64,000 nt of DNA from positions 20,735,897 through 20,799,896 of the forward strand of contig OY482848.1 in the NCBI GenBank assembly GCA_960531495.1, written 5' to 3'. Origin of the DNA: Zeus faber. Taxonomy: Eukaryota; Chordata; Actinopteri; Zeiformes; Zeidae. The position numbers were made by a program, and so were the translations under genes. Below the pieces are notes generated by a model that ran no database searches, had not been told where the DNA came from, and saw only the letters and a program-made list of their open reading frames with translations. This document shows, in pieces, positions 11,501-24,445 of the stretch. Every line of letters starts with the position of its first letter. Positions within the stretch are counted from its first letter, which is position 1.

Positions 11501-14500
11501 CCACTCCAATCACTCCTAAATGAGTAATCTCAATAGCACAATAGCATAATTACATGAATACCAACAGAAAATGTTTGGCTGCTATGTTGATGGGGATTTC
11601 ATGGGAGTCCTCAAAGTTATCAGAGAGTTTGATTTCTTCCAGAGAGCCGACATAGAATCATATGCCAAAGTCAATATCTTTCTTGATTATTAATTGATTT
11701 ACCAAATTTACCACTAAAAAGCACCCAAAATAACTCATGTAATCGATGGTTAGTCTCAAACCCAATGACCCTAACGAGTCCACAGACGGACATTGGCTGA
11801 GGGAAAACGGTGTTGCTGCCTCCTCTCATGTGGAGAGGCGAGAGTGGTCAGACAGGACAAGAAGAACAGCAACACATAGAAAGAAGAAGAGAAGAACCAC
11901 CAAAACCACCAAATATCCCATATGAGCAAATGGAGAGAAATTTGCCCAAAACAAAGGACAGAAACGAAAATCTTCTAAGATTAGTGGAGTGAACAAGGCA
12001 CCCGCCATTGAAATATGATGCTTAACTCTCATGTAGAAGTGGACACTGAGTTTTTTGATTTATTTGGAGTCACTACTGTAGCTGTTTTTCTGCAGATGAC
12101 CCTCATGTACTGTAAATTCTGATCATAACGTAACATTTTTTTTATTTCATTGTATATAAATACTGTATATAATACTTATACTGTATATGAATAGAAATTC
12201 AGATTTTCTTGAAGTACAGATAATTGAAACATGTACAAAATTTTACATACAACGTACTTAAACTTTGTCACGTTCCACCAGTGCTTATAACCTAGATAAG
12301 TATGAACAGGTTCCCACAATTTGTCATTTTAGGGAAACAGTCATCCCTTATAAAAAAAACAAAAAAACAAACTCATTATTTATTTGAAAAACAACTTCCA
12401 AGTTCTGACTTTGGTTCCCTGCGTTCCATGAAACCTGAACATGCGTTGGTTTGTGTGTTTTGTCAGAAGAAAGTAATGTCTTTGTCTTTGTCTTTGTCTT
12501 TGTTTTGCAAATGTGGTTTCAGTTTTCCGGGCCCCTGAGCCCCTGGCTCCTATCAGACTGCAGCTGTTTTGGTCTAAGTCGTATTTTTTAGAAGCAGAAT
12601 GAGAATTTATTGAGACATTTATTTGGCCAAGTACATTTCCATTTACAGGGAATTGGTTTCGGTGAAGGTTGGTGCATTGCTGAAGAGACAATTAGCATAC
12701 ATTAGAAAAGTCAGATTTTTTAAAATAAAGTAAACAGAAATGGGCAATATACCAAAATATACCAAATATACAAAAAGCGATCGTATGCACAAGAGAGGTT
12801 AAGCGTGTATTAATATATTTATATTATTTATATACTTTGCTGATGATAGAATTCTCTCTCTTCCCTCATGAAGACTCGTCTGCAGCAAACACTTGGTGGA
12901 GCTGTAACACTCTCTCTATCTTGTTTTGGATTCTTTCTCTTTTTTTTCCAAATCTCTCCAACACTCTTTCTCTCTCTGACTAATCATCCGCTTCCCTCCC
13001 CTGTTGTATCTTCCTGTCCTGTCTTTAAGGTGGTACACGTCTCAAAAACACCTTCTGTATGTGCGTCATGTACTTTCTCGTCCGTATTGCACGTCTTGCA
13101 CTGCTGCAGCTCTTTGACAACACTGCATTCAGTATATTGTTGCAGATCAAGTTTTACTTTCCTCTTTTGCTTTTCATAAAATGAAACATATAAAGTGAAA
13201 AGAAACAACAAGTTGGTGTTTGTTCCCTTTTGTCATTCTTTTGTCATTCTAGATGAAAGCATCTTAAGGCTTTTATTCCAAATAAAGGTTAACTAACAAG
13301 GTAAATTTTATATACAGATATAGATTTATGTCTATATATATATATATTCCTACTCTATATGTAGGTAATGCAAGAAGAATAAAGAAGAATAAACATTTCT
13401 ATTTTGATTAACAATGAATATAACAATGAGAAATAAAATGCGCAAACAGCAAGAATGTTAAATACTACTGCATTGTTGACCACATGCATAACCATGTGTT
13501 TTTTATTACTTCCATTAGGTATTATGGCAACTATCAACAAGAAATTTTGGAACATTGCCAGTTTATCATTATATGTTTTCCCACTAGGACTAATAACAAT
13601 TATTATCTTTATTTTCATCATTATTAAAAAAAATGCAGTAGTTTGACAAAAACTGGGTGAACAAAATGTGATTGGTCGACACCCCAGTTTGCGGTACTAC
13701 AGGGAAAATGACCTTTTGTTGGACGACATCTAGTCAAGATTGTGGTGTTATTTTATTTTTTTGTCTTGTCACATTTATTTTATTCTAAAGGCCGATCTAC
13801 AGGGATGCACGGGTCACATTTGGGCCCCAGGGCCTCCAGTTGAGCAGTCCTGTCTCAGCCAGACAGACAGAAACAGAATGATCAGTGGCAGCAGGTGGAA
13901 ATAAGGATTCATATGCCACAGCTCTTTGAGTTTGTTTTTTAGTTTGGTTTAATCTTTTAAAAGCTGAGCTATAATACTGGACCTTAGCACTTTCAAAGTA
14001 AATGCCGTAAATCAATATACCTTAAAATGGTTTGACACTTAAAGAGCAGAAACATTTCAAATATTTACAGTTTCAACAGTAAATAATAGTAAATATGTCA
14101 ATGATTGCCCCTTAAAATGTGTCTGTTATTCATCAATTATATTTGTCTTTAATAGGTTGTTCATTTACTTACTATACTTTATAAGTCCTGAGTATAACTT
14201 TGTAATACGACAAATTGCTACTTTATTTATTTGTCTTCATGCATATCCTATTTATCATTTACAACAATAAAAGTTTAACAATAGTATCTGTGGTGTCAGT
14301 CATTTACAAATATATACAAATATGAATACAAATCCTGACTTTTCCTCTTGTTTTGGCTCACTTTTGATGCACATATATTAATATAAATGGTTTTTTTTTC
14401 AACTGAAGTAACTCGACTGTGTAAAAGATGTAGTACAGTAAATAGCATAGACATTCGCTTTGAAATTGGAGTGTGGAGAAAAAGTGAAGGTTTCCGAAAC

Positions 14501-16386
14501 TGAGTTTCTAAAGGAATTAATCACTTGTTCCACAGAGCTATAGTCTGCTCCTTCTCCTAGGTACAGGAGGAGGAGGAGGATGCGTTTGGTGTTTGGCTCA
14601 TCCGCACGTTAACCAGTCCACTACAGGCTTTCATTATTTAATCTTTTTCCTGTTTCCTACCTTTTCTGCATTTTTTCTCTGCAAATTTTTTGAACACAAT
14701 AAACATAAAAGCCAGTTTATATAGGGACCAGGATTTTTGTAGCACTAGTTAAAATCACACACAATTAGGTTTAATTTGAACTAATCGTTTGGAATCGCAT
14801 GCATGCAACTGCTAACATCTGACCAAACTCCTATAAATGCTATAAAACAAATGGAATAAAACAAATGGAATTCAATCTAAAAAAGCACTCACTTTGAGCA
14901 CTTCCATCAGCGTTTATATGTGGTACAATTAGATCTATTTGTTAAAATACGGCAGATGAATGATCCTGAATGCGGGAGGTTTGATCCTTCAGAAGCGAGG
15001 CGTCCATTTCCATCCATAACCATCATTGAGCGAGACAGTTAACCTCCACCTGATCCAGGGCTTCTGGGAAAATCGCTGACACTGCATTTCCTTTCCTCCA
15101 TGATGGAAGCCATAAACCTTGGGGGAATATGTTTCACAAATTCCCTAATTAGCGTCTGCCATGTATAAAATCTCTATTTTGAGGGTACACGCACTCGTAG
15201 AGCAGGTTATTGAACTATGCTGTTTTGGATGATGAAATTCAATTCAACGTTTACCCTGTAATATATGTGTTTATTTCATTAAGTATCTTTGTATTTTACA
15301 CCTTGTTGTTGGAGCCTATAATACAGCATAAAGTGCTAATGTACCCTTTTTCTGCGGATGAATGCTAAAAAAAGAGTAAGCACATAGACTTGAACAAAGT
15401 ACTTATGTGCAATTATTTTCCACCACCTCATACATGTACATTATCGGTATGCTCGGTATACATTTTTACACATAAAGTATATATGTATTCAACTGATAGT
15501 TCATATTTTAAAACATATTCATAAATGGCCTAAACGTCACTGTTTCAATGTCAAATTACCGATCACACATATCTTGATTATTACCATTACACATGATATT
15601 TTTAATTTGTCATTGTGAAGTGGTATCTCGGTACCAACATGCACTCTTTTCTCTCTCTCGCTACAGTATTTTAATTTCCCTTCAGGGATTAGCAGTCCTA
15701 TCTGACGTCCGTTCTGCTCCCAGCCCTGCTGATAACACACCGTTTCCCTTCAATGGCTAATTAGGATGGAAGGAATTTAAAATGCTTAGACTTTCAGTGA
15801 CAGTAAGAGGACAAGTGGTATGACATGGCTGCACAATTATTTACAATTTTTTGGAAAGAGAAGAATTACAAAAAATGTATCAATAATTAAAGAATAAATT
15901 GACATCATTTGAGAAAGATTTGCCATAATTAAAGAAAAAAAAATTGGAGAAAAGATTGACAAAATTATGGAAGATTAATCTTTAAAACAGCACTATAGAA
16001 TGTTTGAATCATGAGAATATATTAGGAGATATTTTGAACAGCATTAAAGCCTTTCAAATCATTATTAATATTACACTAAATGTCCTCACATTAAGAAAAT
16101 GTTAATGTGTTAATTAACTGTGACGGTATTCTATCAAGGACAATGTCCTTCCTATTCATGCTCATGGGTATTCAGTGGTTTTTCCCTTTAAACATGTATA
16201 CACACATGCACATAAACGTTCACACACTTAAACACTTTGTTAATGTGAGGAAACTAAATGTCTCCGCATCTAAAGTGTTAATGTGTTAATTGAGCGTGAC
16301 AATATTCTACCCAGGACAGTGTTCTTTTAATGCTGGTGGGTATTCAGCTGTGTTGTACTGTACTGTTGCTGTTACAGCTGTACTTT
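11501..16386. other. Non-coding region
   Basis: No gene or transposon is recognised. It includes four TCTTTG units (about 12478-12502), AT-rich tracts, and a diverged direct repeat with about 173-bp spacing (16098-16175 and 16271-16348, sharing GTTAATGTGTTAATT and GGGTATTCAG). The sequence around 14990-15200 is non-repetitive and could hold a conserved non-coding element, unproven. Confidence 0.55.
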
Positions 16387-16398
16387 TACACACACACA

Positions 16399-16494
<96 letters not shown>

Positions 16495-16495
16495 C
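16387..16495. repeat. (CA)n microsatellite
   Basis: About 50 CA units with occasional TA and CG interruptions. Confidence 0.95.
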
Positions 16496-17447
16496 TATAA
16501 GGCGCAGCATTATTAACCACAGCACAGGTGCGAGGCAGGTCTGACACCTGACAACAGCGCTTGCGTCATTCCTCCCCGGCCTCAGGGGAGCGCCGCAGGG
16601 CTGTTCCACCCACCTCTTCACATGTTCCGCTGTCACCGATGCTCACGCCAACCAGCATCTTCAAAGACATCTTACTATTCTCTCTCCTCTCATGTGTTTT
16701 AGAGCTGCAGAAAAAGATGCCAAGCAGCGTTCAGATGCATCTGAAGGAGTCCTCTGCTCTAGAACTGTCGTTTGCGCAAACACAGGAACTGTGCATCCTT
16801 TTGATGAGAAAAGAGAACAAAGTGAAGTGAGGGTTATCGCCTCAAAATGATCAACTCCTATTTTGCAATAAATCCCAGCCAATTTGGAACAATGAGATCG
16901 CAACTAGCGTAGCATGAAGGTTTGTCAGAAGGTGAATAACTCATCAATGTTTCTTTTGTTGGAGAAATTCCACTACCTATGTGATCAGTAGAAAGTGGTG
17001 AAATGTTGTATATATTTTGCTGCAAAATATAATTCATTGCATAATTTTTATATATAAATAATACATTTATTACAGTTTAGCCAATTCACTGGACAACCTT
17101 TTATGGATCCTTCTCCTTTTCTTCAACATATGCGATAATAAAAAAGTCCAGCTGGAACCCCAACATTTAGCAAGACTGTCATACTCTCATACAAACATTC
17201 ATTCTGGGACATTACATTTAATTTCCACGGAAGTTGAGATAAATTCAATGTAAGAAAGTACTTTGTGGGAATGATGGTTGGGAGAAAAAATATGGAAAAA
17301 AAGCGATAATTATTAATAATAGATTATTTTAAGAAGCATCCCAAATCCTCATAGACTAATATTTTAATGTAAAAACACGCTAGTGATAAAAAGTATAGTA
17401 TATTATAACATTGAAAACATTATATAAGCCAGGAGAGGCTAAATAAG
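16496..17447. other. Non-coding, no gene recognised
   Basis: Mixed sequence with short frames only, and AT-rich from about 16990. Confidence 0.55.
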
Positions 17448-17640
17448 AAGGGGTCTGGATATTACTTTCAAGTGCTGTTGTGAAGTGCACAACGTGCTGT
17501 GTTTGCTGGTTCAAGAGGGATTTTAGTTCCTCAAAGTCACTCAAAGATGTATCTTAATTCACATTAGTATATGGGTGAAGGATAAGAGTAGATGTTGAGA
17601 TCAACAGTAGAATGTACGGTGGACAACAGTAAATTGTACG
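17448..17640 (+). repeat. Dispersed repeat, copy 2, leading into minisatellite
   Basis: Matches 5542-5680 in order and orientation, with an extra block (about 17500-17570) that copy 1 lacks. Its end (GTAGAATGTACGGTGGA) runs into the 22-bp repeats. Confidence 0.7.
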
Positions 17641-18280
17641 GTGGATAACAGTAGACCACACTGTGTTATGCAGCACTACCGCTTTGTAAACTAGAATTTG
17701 AATCCTGGCCTGGAGGTCGTGGTTGTCAAAGACCCTTTTTGTCAGTATTGAGAAGACCCTGCTGGCACAACTGAGGCAGTGGTGTATTTCACCATCAATG
17801 TCAGCTTTGGAGGATATGAGGCTGCCAAGATATGTGTCCAAATTTTCCAGTGTGTCAACAAAGATGGTTGGGGATAGGGCAGGTGAATTTATGTTGGGCG
17901 GTGGATAACAGTAGACCACACTGTGGACTTAAGTAGACCACATGGTAGACGGCAGCAGACCAGACCACACAGTGGATGACGGTAGACCGCACAGTGGACA
18001 GCAGTAGACCACACTGTAGACAACAGTAGATCACACAGTAGACGACAGTAGACCACACTGTAGACAACAGTAGATCACACAGTAAACCATACTTTAGATG
18101 ACTGTAGACAACATTAGATCACACAGTAGATGACAGTAGATCACACTGTAGACAAAAGTAGATCACACAGTATACCATACTGTAGACGACAGTCGACCAC
18201 ACTGTAGACAACAGTAGACCACACCATAATCGATAGTAGGCCACACCGTAGACGACAGTAGATCACACTGTAGACGACAA
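17598..18280 (+). repeat. 22-bp minisatellite interrupted by a LINE segment
   Basis: Units alternate between forms like GACGACAGTAGACCACACTG and GACAACAGTAGATCACACAG plus TA, giving 22-bp units with a tendency to 44-bp pairs. A LINE-derived segment (17666-17895) sits inside. It is flanked on both sides by the same 26-bp sequence starting GGTGGATAACAGTAGACC (17640-17665 and 17900-17925). Confidence 0.85.
17666..17895 (-). pseudogene. LINE RT C-terminal fragment, copy A
   Basis: Read on the minus strand, this gives YLGSLISSKADIDGEI, FSILTKRVFDNHDLQ and VYKAVVLHN. This is the segment downstream of the catalytic domain in many non-LTR reverse transcriptases, where YLGS introduces the thumb region. 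Copy B (18284-18690) repeats most of it and continues further. Copy A keeps about 50 bp more upstream sequence (SPTIFVDTLENLDT). The clade is not resolved. Confidence 0.7.
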
Positions 18281-18283
18281 TTT

Positions 18284-18690
18284 AGGACTTGTTTTGGAAG
18301 GCGAGAGGCAGGCATACAGATGACATGTCCAATCCATCTGAGCTGGTGTTTGGCGATGGTGGCAGTGATGGTGGGAATGTTATCCTTCTGCAGGATGCTG
18401 GTGTTGGTTCATTTATCTTCCCAGCTGATCTTGAAGATTTTTCGGCAGAACCTCAAATGATTCACCTCTACTGCCTTCAGGTGCCTGCTTTACATGGTCC
18501 AGGTTTCTGATCCATCCAGTAAGGTATGCAGCACTACTGCTTTGTAAACCAGAATTTGAATTTGGAGGTCATGGTTGTCAAAGACCCTTTTTGTCAGTAT
18601 TGAGAAGACCCTGGTGGCACAACTGAGGCAGTGGTGTATCTCACCATCAATGTCAGCTTTGGAGGATATGAGGCTGCCGTTGTTCCCTGA
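18284..18690 (-). pseudogene. LINE RT C-terminal fragment, copy B
   Basis: The minus strand reads GSLISSKADIDGEIHHCLSC, then LLDGSETWTM, then in another frame HLKAVEVNHLRFCRKIFKIS and LRWIGHVICMPASRLPKQVL. This is the typical run of a LINE reverse-transcriptase C-terminus (SETW, RWIGHV, RLPK). It is 5'-truncated, with at least one frameshift. The high similarity to copy A and the minisatellite between them suggest local duplication rather than two insertions. Confidence 0.75.
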
Positions 18691-18699
18691 CGCATATTT

Positions 18700-19449
18700 C
18701 ACGTAGACAGTTGGCTATAGCTTGTGGGACGTTGTTTTTAGATTTTTTAACTGCCTGATTTTTTATATATTGCTATCACAAGATTTGCAAATTGAGAGGC
18801 AGGCATGTGCAGCGGGGGCTGTCCAAGCACGTGCCTCATGGACCCCATGGTGCGCATGGGGCGCGCTTTTTCAAAATGTATTTTAAATTACTGGTACTCA
18901 AGATAGCGGATTGTCTGGGCAAGATATATTCATGAGGAGCGCCTCAGCGCACCTGCGATGTGCACAAAGCGGAGTGCGGATCACGGGTGCCCCAACGGGG
19001 CCTCTCCTCTTAGTGTTCTGCGTTCTGCTGTGCTGCTCCGTTTGCCCAGAGCGGCAAAATACCTAGAACCAGAGCTGGGGGTCCATGTGCCTTTTCTCTT
19101 TTCTTGAGCACCTGCCCCTCTCGAAGCCTCTGTACGGGACTGTAGAGGGGAACTCTACAGACCCGATCACCAGTGGTTACTGGACAGCTCTGAGCAGAGA
19201 GGGGAGACCCTCCACCCCCTCTCTCCCCTCTCTCCCCTCTCTCCCTCTCCTCCCCTCTCCCACCCTCTCTCTCTGCGCACCAGTTTCAGAACACAGCAAA
19301 CTGCACGTACACCGTTTCAATCCTCTCATTTTTCCTGGCCCATAAAAATCCCCCCCAAAAAACCCTCTAACATCAATGTCAATCGCGATCAAAGAGGTTG
19401 ATCGCCAATGACGGAGTCAATGGCCGATAGACGATTTAATCATAAATTG
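18700..19449. other. Non-coding, with CT-rich tract
   Basis: No gene is recognised. A CTCTCCC-rich tract occupies about 19204-19262. The section 18800-19080 is more GC-rich than its surroundings. Confidence 0.5.
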
Positions 19450-19912
19450 GCACAAGCCAAATGGGGGGTGACAAATGAGAACATTTCTCACACGGGTTTT
19501 AACAAACAGGGACATTTTTGTCACGGGGTCAGCAAGTGGGAACATGTTTGACATTCAGGGATGCACCCACTTACGCTCCACCAATGGGAAGTTATGCCAA
19601 AATGTGAATGGTTTGGAGGGGTACCCTGACACATGGGAAACCCTGACCACTCAATTCAAGTGAATGTTAAATGTCATCGCCTAATATTTTTACATTTGGC
19701 ATACAGTACTTTCAGGGTACCAAAGTGGACAACTAGAAATGGCAGAAATGTTCCAAATTGTCAGAATGGGACTTTGTGGTACAGGTACGCTGACACATGG
19801 ACATCCTGACCACTCCATTCATGTATGCTAAATGTCATCTCCTAATATTTTGATATTTGGAATACTTTTGATGGGATAGTCAGGGTTCCCATATGAATAA
19901 TTGGAAATGGCA
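19450..19912. repeat. Alternating inverted-repeat array, cluster 1
   Basis: Two units of about 165 bp, each carrying a reverse arm and a forward arm. The reverse arm reads CCTGACCACTCCATTC then TATGCTAAATGTCA (19640 and 19805). The forward arm reads ACATTTGGCATAC then a GGT(C/A)AGGGT(T/A)CC-type end (19689 and 19850). The arms are complementary, so each unit can fold. A linking block, GTCAGAATGGGACTTTG then TGACACATGG, also recurs. The same family forms the larger array at 30.7-32.7 kb. Confidence 0.8.
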
Positions 19913-20243
19913 GAGATATCCTCAGTCAGAATGAAACTTTGTGCAGGTCCTTCTCCTTCTCCTCCTCCTCCTCTTCCACCACAGCCCGCCTCAGGAGCCT
20001 GCATCCGAGAAGCCTGGTCCAAACCTCACTCTGGCCCACCTTTTCATCCTCCTCTCCAGCCCAAGCAATTTCCTCAGTCGGTGCAGTCTGTCAAAAAAAA
20101 CACACATATAGAAAAGGAAAGATTATTGTTGACCCATGCTGTCTATATATTTCTCAGTTGCTTTGTCTCAAATTCCTTATGAAACAACTCAGGATTCTTT
20201 CCTCTGAGCTCATGTAATAATACAACACTCCTAGGGTCTAGGG

Positions 20244-20335
20244 CAGGGGTTGGCAACCTGCAGCTCCGGACCGGCATGCGACTCTTTAGCCCCTCTCCAG
20301 TGGCTCCCTGTGGCTTTGACAAAAAATTATATGGT
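20244..20335 (+). mobile_element. hAT left-end fragment
   Basis: Starts CAGGGGTTGGCAACCTG and continues GCATGCGACTCTTTAGCC and CTGTGGCTTTGACAAAA, matching the left end of the hAT element at 6101-6190. No matching right end was found nearby, so it is a solo end or a MITE of unknown length. Confidence 0.75.
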
Positions 20336-21096
20336 GTCATGGAAAAAACAACTCTTAACAAAATTAGAGAAAGATTAGGAAAACCAAGGAATTAACTTCA
20401 AAAAACCTTAATTAAAACTTCAAACAAGTAGTATGAAGGCCGAGCAGTTCTGCAGAAAAGCTGATTTTTTTTCCAACAATGTCACACACTTTTATACCTT
20501 TGCACACACCTATTTTTGGCGCTCCCCATCCAGGAGCCGCCTCTGAGGAATCTTGTTTCTGTATTGCTCACCACAAACAAAGCTCCAATTCTCCCTTTTT
20601 TGGTCATTAGTCTATTTTAATGATAGCTGATGCCATGTTTGGAGACCCGAGGCCCCAGCAGTTGTCTCCTCAACTGTCTTTGCTGCCACAATTAGGTTTC
20701 CTTCATGACAGTTTGAACATAAAAAATAAGCATGCAGATCTAAACTTACACCATATAGGCAGGTTTCCCTACCATATATTCCTTAACAGAGCACCACAAA
20801 AACAATTGCCAACCATGCAAGTAAACATCACCCAGGACAAGTTCCCAGGGGTCACTTTGCTTACAGCGTTTCACTACAGGGGTGCATATGACTATACGTA
20901 TCACAAAAAGGTTCATAGGTTATCAAAAAAAAACTTTAAATACCCATAACACTCACATATTGTTCATGCTGGAAAATTATGCAAAAACCACCTATAGTGT
21001 GGTATAAACAGAAAAATATGACCAAATACAAGACATCAATAATATAATATCAAGATAATATAATGATACATGCATAGACTACATAAGGATACACCA
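20336..21096. other. Probable env-downstream ERV sequence, unresolved
   Basis: No clear domain. It lies just downstream, on the minus strand, of the env remnant and may contain the end of env and a decayed LTR, but I could not identify a terminal repeat. Confidence 0.35.
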
Positions 21097-21649
21097 TTAT
21101 GGTAACGTTAACATCATGCAGATGAGTCCATGTCGAACCAGTCTATAGGACAATACTGAAGCCTTGGCTGTACAGCATTTATCGCCGAGCATATGATATA
21201 CCCCTCCCTTCTCTGCCAGCAAATAGTCTAGTGCTATCCTATTCTGCCATGTCATAGAACTTGTCACCCGCATCTGCTCCCCTAATAAGGAGGGGGCATC
21301 ATTGATGGAGTTAATGAACCTCTGTTGGTTGTTGTATACATAAGTGATCCGAGTTAGAGACACTAGAGACAAGCTCTAGTGCTGGGGTTGCTGTGTAGTG
21401 TATTAATGCTCTGTTTATGTTATCTAGTTGTAGTATTGTAACTTAGGACTACTGGTTTGACGCTGTACATTTCACTGCTATTTGATGATCTGCCAACAAG
21501 GTTGTGTTTCCAGACACACCCCCTATTCGTAAGTCCTTTCTTATGAGGGCGTGCTTTAAGCCAGGTGCAAGTCCTAATGACGACAGCAGCTGTATTCTAT
21601 CACCGGTCATGCTACATTTATGGTCCTGTCCTTGAAGCGTACGCTTCAA
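21097..21649 (-). pseudogene. Endogenous retrovirus env, TM-subunit remnant
   Basis: In the minus-strand frame ending at 21097, the run QNRIALDYLLAEKGG (residues about 43-57) followed by a six-residue spacing and paired Cys matches the TM ectodomain of gamma/epsilon-type retroviral envelope proteins: an immunosuppressive-domain-like helix, then a CX6CC motif. The first Cys of CX6CC is Tyr here (codon TAT at 21196-21198). A second minus-strand frame (21449-21649) may be the preceding SU/TM part, separated by stops and a frameshift. No membrane anchor is recognised. With the integrase remnant at 24945-25640 this fits one minus-strand provirus split by the L2 insertion. It is a broken relic. Confidence 0.7.
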
Positions 21650-21765
21650 GCGTTAGCCCATTTGTAGTCGCTCTCGTGTGAAGACGCACGTCTACCTCTG
21701 CACGTCCACCGAAGCAAGGACACTGAACAAGGCAAACCTGCCTTCTTTTTCTCACTCCATACAAA

Positions 21766-24344
21766 ATGTGCAACTACCACATCTCTACAACTTCAAGGTC
21801 ATCCAGAAAGCCTCATTATAACAAACACCGATGCAATCTGGGTAACCTCAGGTCTCTGCAGCAAACATCTACTGCAAAGATCTCCTTCTCTGTTGGCTTG
21901 TGGAATTGTCGATCTGCAGTTAACAAGGCAGACTTTATTTCTGGTCATGCCAACCACCTCTCCTTGGAGCTCCTTGCTCTCACTGAGACGTGGATTAAAC
22001 CGGAAGATAGCGCAACCCCGGCTGCACTTTCCACAAACGACACATTCTCCCACACATCCAGACCATCTGGCCATGGTGGTGGGACTGGCCTGCTAATTTC
22101 CAACACATGGAAATTTAATCCACTGCTGCCTTTAAACAACTTTGTCTCCTTTGAATATCATGCCGTCTTGTTGACTGCTCCGGTGAAAGCCTATGTGGTC
22201 GTCATCTACAGTCCACCAGGACAACTAGGTGACTTCCTACATGAGCGTGACACTCTGCTGTCATCAATTCCTGAGCATGAGTGTCCCATGCTCGTCCTCG
22301 GAGACATGAACATCCACTTTGACAGTGCAAGCTTGGTTTGACTTCCTGTCTTTGGTTCGCTCATTCGACCTAAGACAGGTCCCGACTCCACCGACTCACA
22401 AGGCTGGCAAAGAGCTTGATCTCATTCTTGCTCGGAGCTGCACCACGGACAACCTAAGGGTCACCCCTCTTCATCTCTCAGACCACTTCTTCATCCACGT
22501 CAATGTCCAGCTACCAGAACAACCCCCTACCTCCCCACCAATGGTTACCATCCGTCGCAATTTCTGCAACCTGTCTCCCACCCACTTCTCCTTTGTGCTT
22601 TCCTCTTCTCTTCCGCCTCACAGCACTTTCTCCTCTCTGCAGGTTAATGATGCCACTGATTCTCTCTGCTCCACCTTGAGCTCATGTCTGGATAGCCTGT
22701 GTCCACTATCCACCAGACCTGCTCGATCAACCCAGTCGCACCCTTGGCTGACTGACACCCTCCGGACAACACACACTGACCTCAGAGCAGCCGAGAAGAA
22801 ATGGCACAAATCCAAAACAACTGAAGATCTTGCAAGCTACCAGACACTGCTGTCCTCCCTCTCTTCCATCACTGCTGCAAAGAAGGCCTTCTTCAACGAT
22901 AGGATCAATGGTGCCACAGACACACGTAAGTTATTCTCCACCTTCAAGTCTCTGCTTTACCCTCCACCACCTCCGCCAGCTACTAACCTCACTGCTGATT
23001 GCCTTGCCTCCTTTTTTACTCACAAAGTGGCAGCCATCAGCAGCCATTCACTGAACAACTTACTCACAACCTCTCTTCTCCAGCCCTAGGCTCATTGTTC
23101 CCCGGTTTTACCCCCCTTGCTGAAAGTGAGGTATCTAAACTACTAACATGTAGCCGTCCTACTACCTGTCCGCTAGATCTGATCCCATCCAACCTCTTTC
23201 AAGCCATATCACCGACTGTCACCCCGGCAATCACACATATGATTAATTCTTCCCTAACTTCCGGCACTTTCCCCTCTGCTTTCAAAGTGGCTAGGGTCGC
23301 ACCACTGCTCAAAAAACCTTCACTCGATCCCACTCAAGTAGAAAACTATCGGCCGGTCTCACTCCTCCCATTCCTTTCCAAAACCATAGAGAGGGCGGTC
23401 TCTAGACAGGTAACAGAATACCTGTCAAGTAACAACCTTCTCGATACACTTCAATCTGGCTTCAAATGTGGTCACTCCACCGAAACAGCCCTGTTGTCTG
23501 TGACAGAGGCCTTAAAAACTGCTAGAGCTGCTGCCAAATCCTTGGTTCTCATTCTGCTAGACTTATCAGCTGCTTTTGACACTGTCAATCACAGCATACT
23601 CCTGTCCATACTCTCAAGTATGGGCATATCTGGCAGTGCACTTTCCTGATTCGAATCTTACCTTACTGGGCGCTCGTACAGTGTGACATTCAAATTGACT
23701 CTCCATCTCTTGTTCCTACCAAGGCTGCAAGGAATCTAGGTTTCATTATTGATGACCAACTGACATTTTCTCGGACCAAGTTGCCGCCATCTCCCGGTCC
23801 TGCCGCTTCGCACTATTCAACATCCGAAAAGTCAGGCTGTACCTGACCCAATGTGCCACTCAACTGCTGGTTAACCTTGGTGATGTCCCGTCTCGACTAT
23901 TGCAACGCTCTCTTAACAGGCTTGCCGGCCGGTGCGGTGAAGCCACTGCAGATGATACAGAATGCTGCGGCGCGACTGATGTTCAACCAGCCAAAGAGGG
24001 CACACGTCACTCCACTGCTCATCGAGCTCCACTGGTTACCTGTAGCTGCTCGCATCAAGTTCAAGTCTCTTATGCTGGCCTACAGAGTGATTGTTGGGAA
24101 TGCTCCCACCTACTTTAATGCTCTTGTAAAAGCACATGTTACCCCCCGGATGCTGCGCTCATCAAATGAGCGTCGCCTGGCTCTGCTGGCCGTACAACCC
24201 CGGCAATCCAGGTTATTCTCATTTGTAGTTCCACGTTGGTGGAACGAGCTGCCAAAAATGACCAGAGCAGGGACCTCCCTCTCTGTCTTCAAGAAGCACT
24301 TGAAGACCCAGCTCTTCAGAGAGCACCTCCTAACTTACAATTAA
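21766..24344 (+). pseudogene. L2 ORF2: APE endonuclease and reverse transcriptase, broken
   Basis: The segments are in at least three frames. First (21766-22341) is the apurinic-type endonuclease: GLWNCRSAVNK, LALTETWIKP with the catalytic Glu, and VLGDMNIHFD with catalytic Asp/Asn. After a frameshift (near 22330) it continues to LHLSDHFFIHV with the SDH motif and a linker to 23089. A second frameshift leads to the RT (to 23649): ENYRPVSLLPFLSKTIERAV, SGFKCGHSTETAL, and motif A LLDLSAAFDTVNHSILL. After GISGSALS a stop and an abrupt jump (about 23690) go straight to ARNLGFIIDDQLTFS, so the stretch with the FADD catalytic motif is missing. The last frame (23853-24344) is the C-terminal region with MSRLDYCNALLTGLP and WNELP. 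It cannot make an active RT. Confidence 0.88.
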
Positions 24345-24445
24345 TTAGCACTACTAAGCAGTATTTATTGTACACTAATGTCTCTGTTGCAATGTAGCTT
24401 GAATGTAGCTTGTTATTCTCCCTTGTAAGTCGCTTTGGATAAAAG

